From an uncultured Thiothrix sp. (GTDB taxonomy: Bacteria; Pseudomonadota; Gammaproteobacteria; Poriferisulfidales; GCA-002705445): a stretch of DNA of 36,464 bases. The notes beneath the pieces were generated by a model. That model was given only the letters and a program-made list of their open reading frames with translations, was not told the DNA's origin and did no database searches. The position numbers were made by a program, and so were the translations under genes. Within the stretch, counting starts at the first letter, position 1. Every line of letters starts with the position of its first letter. Below, piece after piece: positions 13,283 to 27,119 of the stretch. The DNA is taken from assembly GCA_902559815.1 (NCBI GenBank), contig CACEJE010000001.1, forward strand, positions 1 through 36,464, written 5' to 3'.

Positions 13283-15098
13283 TATTTTGAAAAGCTTTTA
13301 TTTGTACTTTTAAAATTGATATAGCTGCTGGAGTAACTCCCGGAACCCTTGCTGCTTGTCGCAAGTTTTGAGGTTTAACCATTGCGAGATTTTCTCTTGC
13401 CTCAATTGACAATGCTGTTATTTCGGAATAATTCATCTTATCTGGTAATGTCATTTCTTCGTCTTTTTTATTTTTAATAACTTCTAATTTTTGTTTTTGT
13501 ATATAACCCTCATATTTAATTCTTATTGAGCAATTCTCTCCTATATCTTTTTCGGCCAAACGATAATCTGAAGAATAAATACTTAAATCTTGATATGATG
13601 TTTTTGGTCTTTTAAGGAACTCTTTTGCTGAAATTTTTCTATTATTTTCCATTATTTTAAAATCAGCAAGGCGTTGAATCTCTGTATCTATTTGTTCTTG
13701 TTTTTTATTATAAATATCATATCTTGTTTCTTCTACCGAGCCCAATTTCCAGCCTATAGGAGTTAACCTTTTATCAGCATTATCCTCCCTTAAATAAAGC
13801 CTATGCTCAGCCCTACTTGTAAACATGCGATAAGGTTCTGGAGCGCCTTGGGTTATTAAATCATCAATCATCACTCCAACATAAGAATTTTCCCTGCTTG
13901 GCGACCACATATTTTTTGTTTGAGAACGCATGGCGGCATTAATGCCAGCAACAATTCCCTGGGAAGCTGCCTCTTCATATCCTGTTGTTCCGTTTATTTG
14001 CCCAGCCATAAAGAAACCAGAAATTTTTTTATTCTCTAAATTTGAATTTAGCCCTCTTGGGTCAAAAAAATCATATTCGATCGCATAACCATAATTCTCT
14101 ATGATTACGTTTTCGAGCCCCTCTATTGTTCTTATAAAATTCTCCTGGTCTTTTTTAGGTAAGCTCGTTGAAATTCCGTTTGGATAGATTAATTTCGAAT
14201 TTAACCCTTCTGGCTCTAAAAATATCTGATGAGATTCCTTGTCTGCGAACCTTGTGACCTTATCTTCTATAGAAGGACAATACCTCGGTCCTTTGCCAGT
14301 AATCACCCCGTTAAAGAGGGGCGAGCGATCAAGAGATTGTTTAATAGTAGCGTGAGTCTTCTCATTTGTGCGCGCTATATAACATTTAATTTGTTTTGGA
14401 TGATCTAGGGTGCTGCCAACGAAAGAGAAAACTGGTCTAGGCTCATCTCCTGGTTGTTCTATAAGATTACTAAAATTAATTGAGTCTACATTTAATCTTG
14501 GAGGCGTGCCTGTTTTTAATCTGCCCATTTTTAAATCAAGATCACGCATCCTATCTGCAAGTTTATTTGAAGCCTTTTCTCCAATTCTGCCCGCTGAAAT
14601 TTTTTGGTCTCCTATATGTATAATTCCAGATAAAAAAGTTCCTGCAGTTAATATAACATTTTTGGTTTTAATTATAGTTCCATCATTAAGCTCTACGCCT
14701 GATATAGAATATTTTTCCATGATGATGTCAACTACCTCATTCTCGAGTACATCTAGATTTTTTTGTTCTTTTATTTGTTTCTGGATAAAGAATTTGTAAA
14801 GATCTCTATCAGCCTGAGATCTAGTTGCCCATACAGCTGGACCTTTCTTCTTGTTTAACGTTCTAAAGTGAATGCCGGCTGCATCTGCCGCCCTTGCCAT
14901 TACGCCGCCAAGGGCATCTACTTCTTTTGTCAAATGACCTTTGCCAATACCTCCAATTGAAGGGTTGCAACTCATTTGGCCTACAGTATTAAATGACTGG
15001 GTTAAAAGCAAAGTCCTACTTCCGCATCTTGCGCTAGCTAAGCTCGCTTCTGTTCCAGCATGCCCTCCGCCGATTACTATTACATCGTATGTATTCAT
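13272..15098 (-). CDS. mnmG: tRNA uridine-5-carboxymethylaminomethyl modification enzyme MnmG (GidA)
   Basis: YDVIVIGGGHAGTEASLASARCG, CNPSIGGIGKGHLTKEVDALGG, TSRAEHRLYLREDNAD. Confidence 0.98.
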   Translation of the reverse strand: MNTYDVIVIGGGHAGTEASLASARCGSRTLLLTQSFNTVGQMSCNPSIGGIGKGHLTKEVDALGGVMARAADAAGIHFRTLNKKKGPAVWATRSQADRDLYKFFIQKQIKEQKNLDVLENEVVDIIMEKYSISGVELNDGTIIKTKNVILTAGTFLSGIIHIGDQKISAGRIGEKASNKLADRMRDLDLKMGRLKTGTPPRLNVDSINFSNLIEQPGDEPRPVFSFVGSTLDHPKQIKCYIARTNEKTHATIKQSLDRSPLFNGVITGKGPRYCPSIEDKVTRFADKESHQIFLEPEGLNSKLIYPNGISTSLPKKDQENFIRTIEGLENVIIENYGYAIEYDFFDPRGLNSNLENKKISGFFMAGQINGTTGYEEAASQGIVAGINAAMRSQTKNMWSPSRENSYVGVMIDDLITQGAPEPYRMFTSRAEHRLYLREDNADKRLTPIGWKLGSVEETRYDIYNKKQEQIDTEIQRLADFKIMENNRKISAKEFLKRPKTSYQDLSIYSSDYRLAEKDIGENCSIRIKYEGYIQKQKLEVIKNKKDEEMTLPDKMNYSEITALSIEARENLAMVKPQNLRQAARVPGVTPAAISILKVQIKAFQNNAK

Positions 15099-15110
15099 AT
15101 TTAAATTATA

Positions 15111-16457
15111 TTACTTTCCAATACAAAAGTTTGAAAATATTCCGCTTAAAACTCTATCATTGTCTTCATTTTCTATTATCTTGGATAGATTTTGTTGCGC
15201 GGCTTTCAAAAACTCTGCAACGATCTCTAAATTACTCAAATCTAATTCTATATTATTGACATCATTATATGCGGTTTTTAAAAAAGCCAGATGTTTTACC
15301 TGCATTACTCCTGGCGAGCTATCATTTGTTTTTGTCTTTAGCGTACCAGTAATTTTTTCTATCATTTTTTCAATATTAATATTTTTTTTAATAGATATAG
15401 ATATGCTTTCTTCTTTTTGGTCGATTAAAAAAGAATTTGGTTTTTCAGCAGCTAAATCAACTTTGTTTCCAATAATTAAAAGACTAGTATTTATTTTTTT
15501 TAATTTTTTAATAGTTAAAAAATCATCGTTTTGCAAACCTTTAGTAATATCATATAAATACAAAATTACATTTGATTCGGCGGCTTGATCAAAAGCCTTG
15601 TGCGTGCCTTCTTGTTCAATCTGATTATCGGTTTCCCTTATGCCGGCAGTATCCTGGATAATCACCGGCATTCCTCTAATATTAAATATTTTAGATACTA
15701 CATCTCTTGTTGTTCCGGCCTCTTTATTTACTATGGATACATTTTCTTGTGTAAGAAGATTTATTAAAGACGATTTGCCTGTATTTGGTTTTCCCATTAT
15801 TATTATTTTGCTCACTTCAAAAAATAGTTTATTTTTTTCGATTTTTTCAATTAAATTTTTTATTTTATTTTTAATGGCAATTAATTGATTTTCAATTTCG
15901 GAAAGCCCTTCTGTTTCTATGTCTTCCTCTGAAAAATCTAGCAAAGCCTCAACCTGTATTCTTGTTTTTAACAGCTTTTCATCTATTCCGAGTATCTCTT
16001 GTGACATCTTGCCTGATAAAGAACTTCTTGCTGCCAGAGCGGCTTCTTCTGTTTTCGCGTTTATCAGTGCGCATATTGATTCGGCCTCTAGCAAACTAAT
16101 TTTATTATTTAAATATGCTCGCTCACTAAATTCGCCTGGTTTTGCTAATCTGAAATCAGATAATGTCAAAATTTCCTTTATGAGCATTTGATAAATTACA
16201 GGTCCTCCGTGGCAAGTAATTTCAAGCATATCCTCTCCTGTATAAGATTCTGGCGCCTTGTAATAAATTGCTACAACGTCATCAAGCGTTTCATTATTTA
16301 TTTTGAAATTTATATGATAAGCATATCTTGGCTTCAGGCTTTTATGAAAGAAAGTCTCTATGATATTTTCTACACCTTCGCCAGAACATCTAATAATTGA
16401 AAGAGCTCCTGTTCCAATAGGTGTGGCTAAACTAACAATACTATTAACATCCTTCAC
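15111..16457 (-). CDS. mnmE: tRNA modification GTPase MnmE (TrmE)
   Basis: GKPNTGKSSLINLL G1 motif, TAGIRETDNQIEQEG, C-terminal FCIGK. Confidence 0.98.
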   Translation of the reverse strand: MKDVNSIVSLATPIGTGALSIIRCSGEGVENIIETFFHKSLKPRYAYHINFKINNETLDDVVAIYYKAPESYTGEDMLEITCHGGPVIYQMLIKEILTLSDFRLAKPGEFSERAYLNNKISLLEAESICALINAKTEEAALAARSSLSGKMSQEILGIDEKLLKTRIQVEALLDFSEEDIETEGLSEIENQLIAIKNKIKNLIEKIEKNKLFFEVSKIIIMGKPNTGKSSLINLLTQENVSIVNKEAGTTRDVVSKIFNIRGMPVIIQDTAGIRETDNQIEQEGTHKAFDQAAESNVILYLYDITKGLQNDDFLTIKKLKKINTSLLIIGNKVDLAAEKPNSFLIDQKEESISISIKKNINIEKMIEKITGTLKTKTNDSSPGVMQVKHLAFLKTAYNDVNNIELDLSNLEIVAEFLKAAQQNLSKIIENEDNDRVLSGIFSNFCIGK

Positions 16458-16463
16458 TATAAT

Positions 16464-18113
16464 TTATTTCGAGCTGGTTATTATCTTTGTTATTCTCCAT
16501 TGCTGAGCAATAGATAGCAAATTATTAACAACCCAATATAGAACTAAACCAGAAGGGAAAAACGCAAAAAATGCAGTAAAGATTATGGGCAACATTTGCA
16601 TGATTTTCGCTTGCATAGGATCAGGTGGCGCTGGATTAAGTTTTTGTTGAAAGTACATTGAAGCACCCATTATTAGCGGAAGAACATAATAGGGGTCTTT
16701 GGTTGAAAGGTCATTTAGCCAAAAAATAAACTCTGCCTGTCTAAGCTCAACACTCTCTAATAACACCCAATAGAGAGCTATAAATACAGGTATTTGGATT
16801 AAAATTGGCCAACATCCGCCCAAAGGATTAATTTTCTCTTGTTTATACATATCCATCATTGCTTGATTCATTTTTTGTCTATCGCTTCCGTATCTTTCTC
16901 GAATAGACTGAATTTTTGGCGAAAATTGCTTCATTTTTGCCATTGACCTATAGCTTGTTTCCGACAATTTATAAAACGCTAATTTAATTAAAATCGTGAG
17001 CAAAATGATTGCCCAGCCCCAATTTCCTACCATTAAATTAATTTTATCTAACAGCCAAAATAATGGTTTTGCAATAAAAGTTAAGACTCCATAGTCAATT
17101 GTTAATTCTAAACCTTCTGAAATTTGCTCTAATTCCTTTTGTAACTTTGGGCCAACATATAGCGAGGATTCAAATATAGCATTTTCATTTGGTTGAATAA
17201 TTAAAGCTTCAGATCTTGCCCCCATAATATAGTCTTTTCTGTCGCCTTCAGCATTAACTTCTTTTGTATAAAATAAATTATTTTCTTTCTCAGAAAAATA
17301 CCAAGACGAAACAAAATAATGTTCCATCATAGCAACCCAGCCACCTTGTACATTTAGTTTTGGCTTTTTCTTAGAAATCTCGTCATAAGAAATCTTATTG
17401 TAAGTTCCGTCATAATATGCTCCACCCGTAAATGTTGGAGTCACCCAAGATCGCCCTTCGCCGCTGCTTTCTCTTCTGATTTGTCTGTATTGTCTTCCTG
17501 CCCAAGCTCTTCTTGAGTTGTTTATAACTTGGCTTGTCACTTCAACATTAAAGCCCGCGTCATTAAGTTTAATTTTTTTAATAACGCTTATATCTTTGTC
17601 TTTGGTTAGCCACTTCAAAGTAACGCTATCGCTAGTTTTGTTTAAAACCTCATACAGATCATGATGATTAGGAGCTAACTTAGTCTTTTCATTTTTGCTT
17701 GAAGTTTTATCATGAAGCAAGCCTGATTGCGCCACATAATATTCATCCTCATAATCAAATAAGTTTATATTTTCGCTATCTTCTTCAGTCGTTTTAAAAT
17801 AATTTAAAAGCTTTGATTTTTTAATAGTTCCACCCTGAGTGCTTATCGTTAGCTCAACATCAGAATTAGTTATTGTAAGATTTTCACCTTTATTTTTAAC
17901 ATTCGAGACAGGTTCTTCTTGATCGGGGCTCTTAATCTTTGATTTGTCCAACAAAGCTTCTTCAGGAATATCACCCTCGGGCTGTTGAGATTGTTTAGTT
18001 TTTTCTATTTGGCTCTGTGTCTGAAATTGTGGGTTCTGCTCAATATTCCATTGTTGCCAAATCATAAAAAGCACCAAAGAAAAAGCCACATATAATAGGA
18101 ATCTATTACTCAT
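16464..18113 (-). CDS. yidC: Membrane protein insertase YidC
   Basis: MSNRFLLYVAFSLVLFMIWQQW, PLGGCWPILIQIPVFIALYWVLLESVELRQAEFIFWLNDLS. The start at 18113 overlaps the yidD stop as ATGA; the track start (18161) runs into yidD. Confidence 0.97.
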   Translation of the reverse strand: MSNRFLLYVAFSLVLFMIWQQWNIEQNPQFQTQSQIEKTKQSQQPEGDIPEEALLDKSKIKSPDQEEPVSNVKNKGENLTITNSDVELTISTQGGTIKKSKLLNYFKTTEEDSENINLFDYEDEYYVAQSGLLHDKTSSKNEKTKLAPNHHDLYEVLNKTSDSVTLKWLTKDKDISVIKKIKLNDAGFNVEVTSQVINNSRRAWAGRQYRQIRRESSGEGRSWVTPTFTGGAYYDGTYNKISYDEISKKKPKLNVQGGWVAMMEHYFVSSWYFSEKENNLFYTKEVNAEGDRKDYIMGARSEALIIQPNENAIFESSLYVGPKLQKELEQISEGLELTIDYGVLTFIAKPLFWLLDKINLMVGNWGWAIILLTILIKLAFYKLSETSYRSMAKMKQFSPKIQSIRERYGSDRQKMNQAMMDMYKQEKINPLGGCWPILIQIPVFIALYWVLLESVELRQAEFIFWLNDLSTKDPYYVLPLIMGASMYFQQKLNPAPPDPMQAKIMQMLPIIFTAFFAFFPSGLVLYWVVNNLLSIAQQWRITKIITSSK

Positions 18114-18328
18114 TTTGCTTTTGGAACCTCGTCTATGCCGCCAGAACACCAAGGATGACATTTAGATATTCTTTTAGAGCCTAGGTAAATGCCTCGAATA
18201 CAACCATGTTCTGATATTGCTTGCATAAAATAGGCTGAGCACGAGGGCGTAAATCTGCAATTATTTCCCAAAAAAGAGCTAAGAGCATACTGATAAAATT
18301 TAATTATTTTTATTAATAAACGACTCAT
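18110..18328 (-). CDS. yidD: Membrane protein insertion efficiency factor YidD
   Basis: IKFYQYALSSFLGNNCRFTPSCSAYFMQAISEHGCIRG...KCHPWCSGGIDEVP. Confidence 0.96.
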   Translation of the reverse strand: MSRLLIKIIKFYQYALSSFLGNNCRFTPSCSAYFMQAISEHGCIRGIYLGSKRISKCHPWCSGGIDEVPKAK

Positions 18329-18636
18329 TTTTTTACCAATTTATTAAAAATCTCATTTATAAGGTTATAGCAATTCTCTTGATCGTAATTTTTTTCATAT
18401 TTAAGCAACAAAACAATATCTAACCCCGTAATATCACTTTTTCTAAAAATTTCTCTGGCAACTCTTTTAATTCTATTTCTTTCAACAGCTTTTTTAATTT
18501 TATTCTTTGCAACGCTTATGCCCAATCTAGAATGCTGGCTGCCGTTATCTAAATAATGTAGCACAAAAGCTTCGTTTTTTATTTTTTTGCCATTTGTAAA
18601 ACAATTTCTAAAGTCTTTAGGACTATTTAATCTCAT
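18325..18636 (-). CDS. rnpA: Ribonuclease P protein component
   Basis: GISVAKNKIKKAVERNRIKRVAREIFR RNR motif; between rpmH and yidD. Confidence 0.95.
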   Translation of the reverse strand: MRLNSPKDFRNCFTNGKKIKNEAFVLHYLDNGSQHSRLGISVAKNKIKKAVERNRIKRVAREIFRKSDITGLDIVLLLKYEKNYDQENCYNLINEIFNKLVKK

Positions 18637-18670
18637 GACTTTTGTTATGAATACATTTTTTGCTGTATTT

Positions 18671-18805
18671 TTAAGCAGAAAGACGTTTTCTTCCTTTGGC
18701 TCTTCTGGCGTTGATCACTGCTCTTCCGCCGCTAGTGCTCATTCGAGACCTAAATCCATGTGTTCTTTTTCTTTTAATTTTACTTGGCTGATATGTTCTT
18801 TTCAT
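18671..18805 (-). CDS. rpmH: 50S ribosomal protein L34
   Basis: Hand translation: [44 protein letters not shown] (44 aa). Too short for the supplied ORF track. Confidence 0.97.
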   Translation of the reverse strand: MKRTYQPSKIKRKRTHGFRSRMSTSGGRAVINARRAKGRKRLSA

Positions 18806-18892
18806 TTTTTAATTCCTTTGTATTCTGCACGCGACCTTACGTCTATACCCTATATTTGTCAATACTTACTTTATCATATATTTTTACATTAC

Positions 18893-18942
18893 TTATCCAC
18901 AATTTTTACACAGATTTGTTGATTTATTTCTGCTGTGGATAA
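18893..18942. promoter_or_regulatory. Two perfect, inverted DnaA boxes in the rpmH-dnaA intergenic region (candidate oriC / dnaA autoregulation)
   Basis: TTATCCACA at 18893-18901 (+) and TGTGGATAA at 18934-18942 (minus-strand TTATCCACA) in AT-rich DNA upstream of dnaA. Confidence 0.8.
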
Positions 18943-18995
18943 GTATAATATAATTAAAAATAATAATAATTCTTTACTTTGGGGGACCATATAAA

Positions 18996-20309
18996 ATGCA
19001 ACCAGGCTTTTGGGAACAATGTCTTGACGAACTTCAAAGTAACTTTGATGAACAGCAGTTTAATACCTGGGTACGACCACTTCAAGCAGTAACCAAAGAC
19101 AAAACTATAAAAATTACAGCGCCTAACCAATACGCTTTGGACTGGGCAAATGAAAATCTAACAGAATATTTTATAAAAAGACTTGAGAACTCAGATTATA
19201 GCTTTAATTTTGAGGTTGGAGGTATTTCACAGAAATTAGAAGAAGATATATCAAATATTGGCGAAGATAAAAGAAGTTCTTTTAATATTAATAAAAGTTT
19301 TGCTTCTGACTATACGTTTGATAATTTTGTCACTGGAAAATCAAATGAGTTGGCAAGGGCTACTGCCATTCAAGTCTCTAGCAATCCTGGCAAGACATAT
19401 AATCCTTTTTTCATTTACGGTGGTGTAGGTCTTGGGAAAACACACCTTATGAATGCCATAGGCAATAACATTTTGAAGCAAAACAAAGATGCAAAGATAA
19501 TTTATCTACATTCTGAAAAATTTGTGGCCGACATGGTTAGAGCTCTCCAACATAACAAAATAGACACCTTTAAAGAATATTACAGGTCTGCTGATGCCCT
19601 CTTGATAGATGACATTCAGTTTTTTGCTGGCAAAGAAAGATCACAAGAAGAATTTTTTCACACTTTTAATGCGCTTCTAGAAGGAGGATGCCAAGTTGTT
19701 TTAACTTGTGACAGGTACCCAAAAGAAGTTAATGGTCTTGATGAAAGATTAAAATCAAGGTTTGGCTGGGGACTTACTCAGTCTATTGAGCCGCCTGAAC
19801 TTGAAACCAGAGTTGCAATTTTACAAAAGAAAGCATCTTCAATTGGAACAAATCTTGATACTGAGGTAGCCTTTTTTATTGCAAAGTGCATACAATCAAA
19901 CGTAAGAGAGCTTGAAGGAGCTTTGAGAAGGGTTATAGCTAACTCGCAATTTACAGGAAAAGAAATATCTTTAGATTTTGCTAGAGAAGCTTTACACGAC
20001 CTTATATCCCTTCAAAACAAAATGGTAACAATAGAAAACATTCAGAAAACGGTTGCAGAATATTATAAAATTAGAATATCTGATTTGCTATCAGCAAAAA
20101 GAAACAGGTCTTTAGCAAGGCCACGCCAACTTGCGATGTCACTAGCAAAAGAACTAACAAACCACAGCTTGCCAGAAATTGGGGATGCTTTTGGAGGAAG
20201 AGATCATACAACTGTATTACATGCTTGCAAAAAGATCGTGGAAGTCTCAATAACAGACAACAAAATAAAAGAGGACTTAATTAATTTAAGGAGAGCATTA
20301 AGCACTTAG
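18996..20309 (+). CDS. dnaA: Chromosomal replication initiator protein DnaA
   Basis: [19 protein letters not shown] Walker [15 protein letters not shown]-terminal [15 protein letters not shown] box-binding signature. Confidence 0.99.
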   Translation: MQPGFWEQCLDELQSNFDEQQFNTWVRPLQAVTKDKTIKITAPNQYALDWANENLTEYFIKRLENSDYSFNFEVGGISQKLEEDISNIGEDKRSSFNINKSFASDYTFDNFVTGKSNELARATAIQVSSNPGKTYNPFFIYGGVGLGKTHLMNAIGNNILKQNKDAKIIYLHSEKFVADMVRALQHNKIDTFKEYYRSADALLIDDIQFFAGKERSQEEFFHTFNALLEGGCQVVLTCDRYPKEVNGLDERLKSRFGWGLTQSIEPPELETRVAILQKKASSIGTNLDTEVAFFIAKCIQSNVRELEGALRRVIANSQFTGKEISLDFAREALHDLISLQNKMVTIENIQKTVAEYYKIRISDLLSAKRNRSLARPRQLAMSLAKELTNHSLPEIGDAFGGRDHTTVLHACKKIVEVSITDNKIKEDLINLRRALST

Positions 20310-20323
20310 AGCAAAATTGTTAG

Positions 20324-20359
20324 AAAACTGTATATACTTTTATAACAAAACTGTATATA
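20324..20359. repeat. Direct repeat AAAACTGTATATA x2 between dnaA and dnaN
   Basis: 13-bp identical copies at 20324-20336 and 20347-20359, 23-bp period. Confidence 0.8.
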
Positions 20360-20494
20360 TATTTAATAAAGATTTAACTAACACGAAAGAAAAAGTTATA
20401 AACAAGATAATAATTACATAAGTATTTGTTTTTATTATATAAAAAGACATACTTAACAGAAATTGGTCACAATAATAATAATTAATATATATAT

Positions 20495-21607
20495 ATGAAA
20501 ATTATAATAACTAAAGAAAACTTAATCAAAGCTCTACAAAAAATAATTGGTGTTGTTGAAAAAAGACAATCAATGCCAATATTGAGCCATATTCTTTTTA
20601 GAAAGTCTGATAAAGGGTATGAGGTTGTAGCGTCTGATCTTGAAGTTCAACTATCCTCAGTTATTGAGGTAAATGACGCTCAAGACTTTACGGGCGACAT
20701 AACAATTCCGGGTAGGAAATTATTTGATATAGGCAAAGGTTTGTCAGACGAATCATTAATTGAAATTGATAAAATAGATGAAGCAAAAATACAGATAAAA
20801 TCAAAAAAAAGTAAGTTTATCCTATCAGCTTTAGATGCAAATACTTTTCCAATGATGGAAACGCTAGAAGAGGGCAGCATCTCTTTTTCAATGAAAACTA
20901 GCGAACTTAAAGAAATAATAGGCAAAACATCGTTTGCAATGGCACAACAAGATGTAAGATATTATTTAAATGGTTTGTATTTGTTTGCATCTAATAATGA
21001 GATTTCTGGAGTTGCAACAGATGGCCATAGATTGGCAAAAGCTGGCATTAGTACTCAAGGGCAAGAGCTTGAAGGCGTTAGCGCTATAGTTCCAAGAAAA
21101 GGAGTTATCGAAATAGATAAACAGCTTGATGGTGAAGAAGAAGAAATTAATGTTATTGTGTCAAAAAACCATCTTAAAGTTAGCAATAAAAAAACAATGG
21201 CTATATCAAAACTTATTGACGGCACATTTCCAGACTATGAAAAGGTGATCCCTGCAGACGTTGATAAAAAAGTAATTGTGGACAGCAAATTATTTAAAGA
21301 AGCCCTAATTAGGGTGTCTATCCTTTCTAATGATAGGTTTAGAGGCGTAAGGCTCAATTTCGAGAACAATGAAATAAAAGTGAGTGCAAATAATCCAGAG
21401 AAAGAAGAAGCCTCAGATGATATTAAATCAACTTACGAAGGTGACGCTATAGAAGTGGGTTTTAATGTAAACTATTTAATTGATGTTCTAAGCGTTATAA
21501 AAACAAAGAACGTTCAAATACTTCTAAAAGACGCAAATAGCAGCGCATTATTGGCCCCCGAAAATGACGTCTCATCAAGCTATGTAGTAATGCCTTTGAG
21601 ATTATAA
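20495..21607 (+). CDS. dnaN: DNA polymerase III beta sliding clamp
   Basis: KRQSMPILSHILF, ATDGHRLAKA, C-terminal YVVMPLRL. Confidence 0.98.
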   Translation: MKIIITKENLIKALQKIIGVVEKRQSMPILSHILFRKSDKGYEVVASDLEVQLSSVIEVNDAQDFTGDITIPGRKLFDIGKGLSDESLIEIDKIDEAKIQIKSKKSKFILSALDANTFPMMETLEEGSISFSMKTSELKEIIGKTSFAMAQQDVRYYLNGLYLFASNNEISGVATDGHRLAKAGISTQGQELEGVSAIVPRKGVIEIDKQLDGEEEEINVIVSKNHLKVSNKKTMAISKLIDGTFPDYEKVIPADVDKKVIVDSKLFKEALIRVSILSNDRFRGVRLNFENNEIKVSANNPEKEEASDDIKSTYEGDAIEVGFNVNYLIDVLSVIKTKNVQILLKDANSSALLAPENDVSSSYVVMPLRL

Positions 21608-21608
21608 A

Positions 21609-25057
<3,449 letters not shown>

Positions 25058-25076
25058 AAAAGGACGGATTTAAAAA

Positions 25077-27119
25077 ATGGCAAAAGTAAAAAATAGTCTC
25101 TTGGCTCGTTCTTCTCTGCCCCTTTTTGCTAGCCTAAAAACCAAGGACATGTTTTCAGCCATAAAATACCTTATAAATGAAAATACAATTCTGCTAAAAA
25201 AACTAGAAAAACAAAAAAAACTTACCTGGGAGAATTTTGTTTATAAACTCGAAGAGTCCGATGATAAAATTTCAAAAGCTTGGGCTCCTATTAGGCATTT
25301 AAATTCCGTAATGAATGATAAAAATGTTAGGGAGCAATATGACAAAAGTCTTCGTCTCCTAACATCGCATTATGGAAAAATTGGCCAAAATCAAAGATTG
25401 TTTAAACAGTACGAAAGGTTTTATGAAGAAAATAAGAAAACTCTAAATGCTAAACAACGCAAGCTGATTTCTGATACGTTACGTAGTTTTCGTCTTTCTG
25501 GGGTTGATTTAGATGCTGGAGACAGAAAATTATTTAGAGAATGTAAAGAAAGAATTTCAGAACTAGAATCAAAATTTGAACAAAATATTTTAGACTCGAC
25601 AAACGCTTGGTTTTTAAATTTTAATACGAAGAAGCCTTTAGCTGGATTGCCTTTAAACTCTCTTGAAATTGCTGCGGAAGTTGCTTCTTTTAGGGGCGAA
25701 AAAGGATATACACTAACTCTTGATCAACCTTGTTATACGGCAGTAATGACTTTCGCAAAAAATTCAAATTTAAGAAAAAAAATGTACATTGCGTATATCA
25801 GCAGAGCTTCGAAAAATTTTCCAATTAAAGGAGATTGGGATAATACGAATATCATAGAAGAAATATTATCTCTAAGACAAAAAGTTGCAAATATTTTAGG
25901 TTTCAAAAATTATTCGCAGCTTTCACTAGAAACAAAGATGGCCAATTCAACGGACGAGGTAATTAGGTTTCTTGATGGCTTAAAAAAGAAAGCAATTGGT
26001 AAGTCAAAAACCGAAATAAAAGTGCTAAAAAAATATGCAAAGAAAAACTTAAATTTAGTAAATTTAAATCCTTGGGATCTTGCTTACGTATCAGAGAAAT
26101 ATAAAGAAGAAAATTTTGGGGTGTCGCAAGAAGAATTAAAAAAATACTTTACAGTTGAGAATGTGATATCTGGCTTATTTAAACTGGTTCAATCTTTATA
26201 TGGAATAAAAGTAACGTTAAGCAAAACTAAGGATGTATGGCACCCAGATGTGAGGCTGTATGAGATATATGATAAAAAAAATCAACTAAGAGGAAAGTTT
26301 TATTTTGATTTATATGCAAGACAAAATAAACGCGGTGGAGCATGGATGGATGAATGCATTCAAAGAAGAATAAAAATTAATGGTTTAATTCAGCCCCCTG
26401 TTGCTTTTATTACTTGTAATTCGAGCCCTCCTACAAAAAACAGTCCTGCTTTTTTCTCTCATTATGATGTAGAAACTTTATTCCATGAGTTTGGACATGG
26501 GTTGCAACACATGCTCACAAAGATTGATTATGCTGGAATATCTGGAATATCTGGGGTCGAATGGGACGCCGTTGAGCTACCTAGTCAATTTATGGAAAAT
26601 TGGTGTTGGGAAAAAAAAGTTTTAGATACATTTGCGTTCCATTATGAAACAAAACAAAAACTTCCAACTAGTCTATTTAAAAAATTATTAGCTACTAAAA
26701 ATTACAATTCCGGCATGGCATTGATTCGACAAATTGAGTTTTCCTTATTTGATTTTCTGTTGCATATGAATACCAGCAAGAATAAGAAAAAACTAGCTGA
26801 CAAGGTTTTAAATGATGTTAGAAAAGAAACTTCATTGATGCCAATAAACAAAAATAATAAGTTTCAGAACAGTTTCTCACATATATTCGCAGGCGGATAT
26901 GCTGCTGGTTATTATAGTTATAAATGGGCTGAAGTATTGTCAGCGGATGCGTTTATGGCATTCAAAGAGAAAGGCCTTGTTGATAAAAAAGTTGGAGCAA
27001 AATTTATGAAAAGCATTTTAGAAACAGGTGGTTCAAAACCGGCAAAGGAATTATTTATTACTTTTCGTGGCAGAGAGCCAAAAATAGAGCCTCTTCTAAA
27101 AAGTTTGGGTTTAAAATGA
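25077..27119 (+). CDS. prlC: M3 family metallopeptidase, oligopeptidase A-like
   Basis: LFHEFGHGLQHML zinc-binding HExxH, SGVEWDAVELPSQFMENW, FSHIFAGGYAAGYYSYKWAEVLSADAF. Confidence 0.93.
   Translation: MAKVKNSLLARSSLPLFASLKTKDMFSAIKYLINENTILLKKLEKQKKLTWENFVYKLEESDDKISKAWAPIRHLNSVMNDKNVREQYDKSLRLLTSHYGKIGQNQRLFKQYERFYEENKKTLNAKQRKLISDTLRSFRLSGVDLDAGDRKLFRECKERISELESKFEQNILDSTNAWFLNFNTKKPLAGLPLNSLEIAAEVASFRGEKGYTLTLDQPCYTAVMTFAKNSNLRKKMYIAYISRASKNFPIKGDWDNTNIIEEILSLRQKVANILGFKNYSQLSLETKMANSTDEVIRFLDGLKKKAIGKSKTEIKVLKKYAKKNLNLVNLNPWDLAYVSEKYKEENFGVSQEELKKYFTVENVISGLFKLVQSLYGIKVTLSKTKDVWHPDVRLYEIYDKKNQLRGKFYFDLYARQNKRGGAWMDECIQRRIKINGLIQPPVAFITCNSSPPTKNSPAFFSHYDVETLFHEFGHGLQHMLTKIDYAGISGISGVEWDAVELPSQFMENWCWEKKVLDTFAFHYETKQKLPTSLFKKLLATKNYNSGMALIRQIEFSLFDFLLHMNTSKNKKKLADKVLNDVRKETSLMPINKNNKFQNSFSHIFAGGYAAGYYSYKWAEVLSADAFMAFKEKGLVDKKVGAKFMKSILETGGSKPAKELFITFRGREPKIEPLLKSLGLK

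Noticed and set aside
14410-15588. Long plus-strand ORFs opposite mnmG and mnmE (129 and 215 aa)
   Set aside because: They lie antisense to well-conserved genes; shadow ORFs from codon bias, with no recognisable domain.
18114-18161. N-terminal extension of YidC in the ORF track (MSSLVFWRHRRGSKSK)
   Set aside because: Runs into yidD in another frame; the natural start MSNRFLLYVAF overlaps the yidD stop as ATGA.
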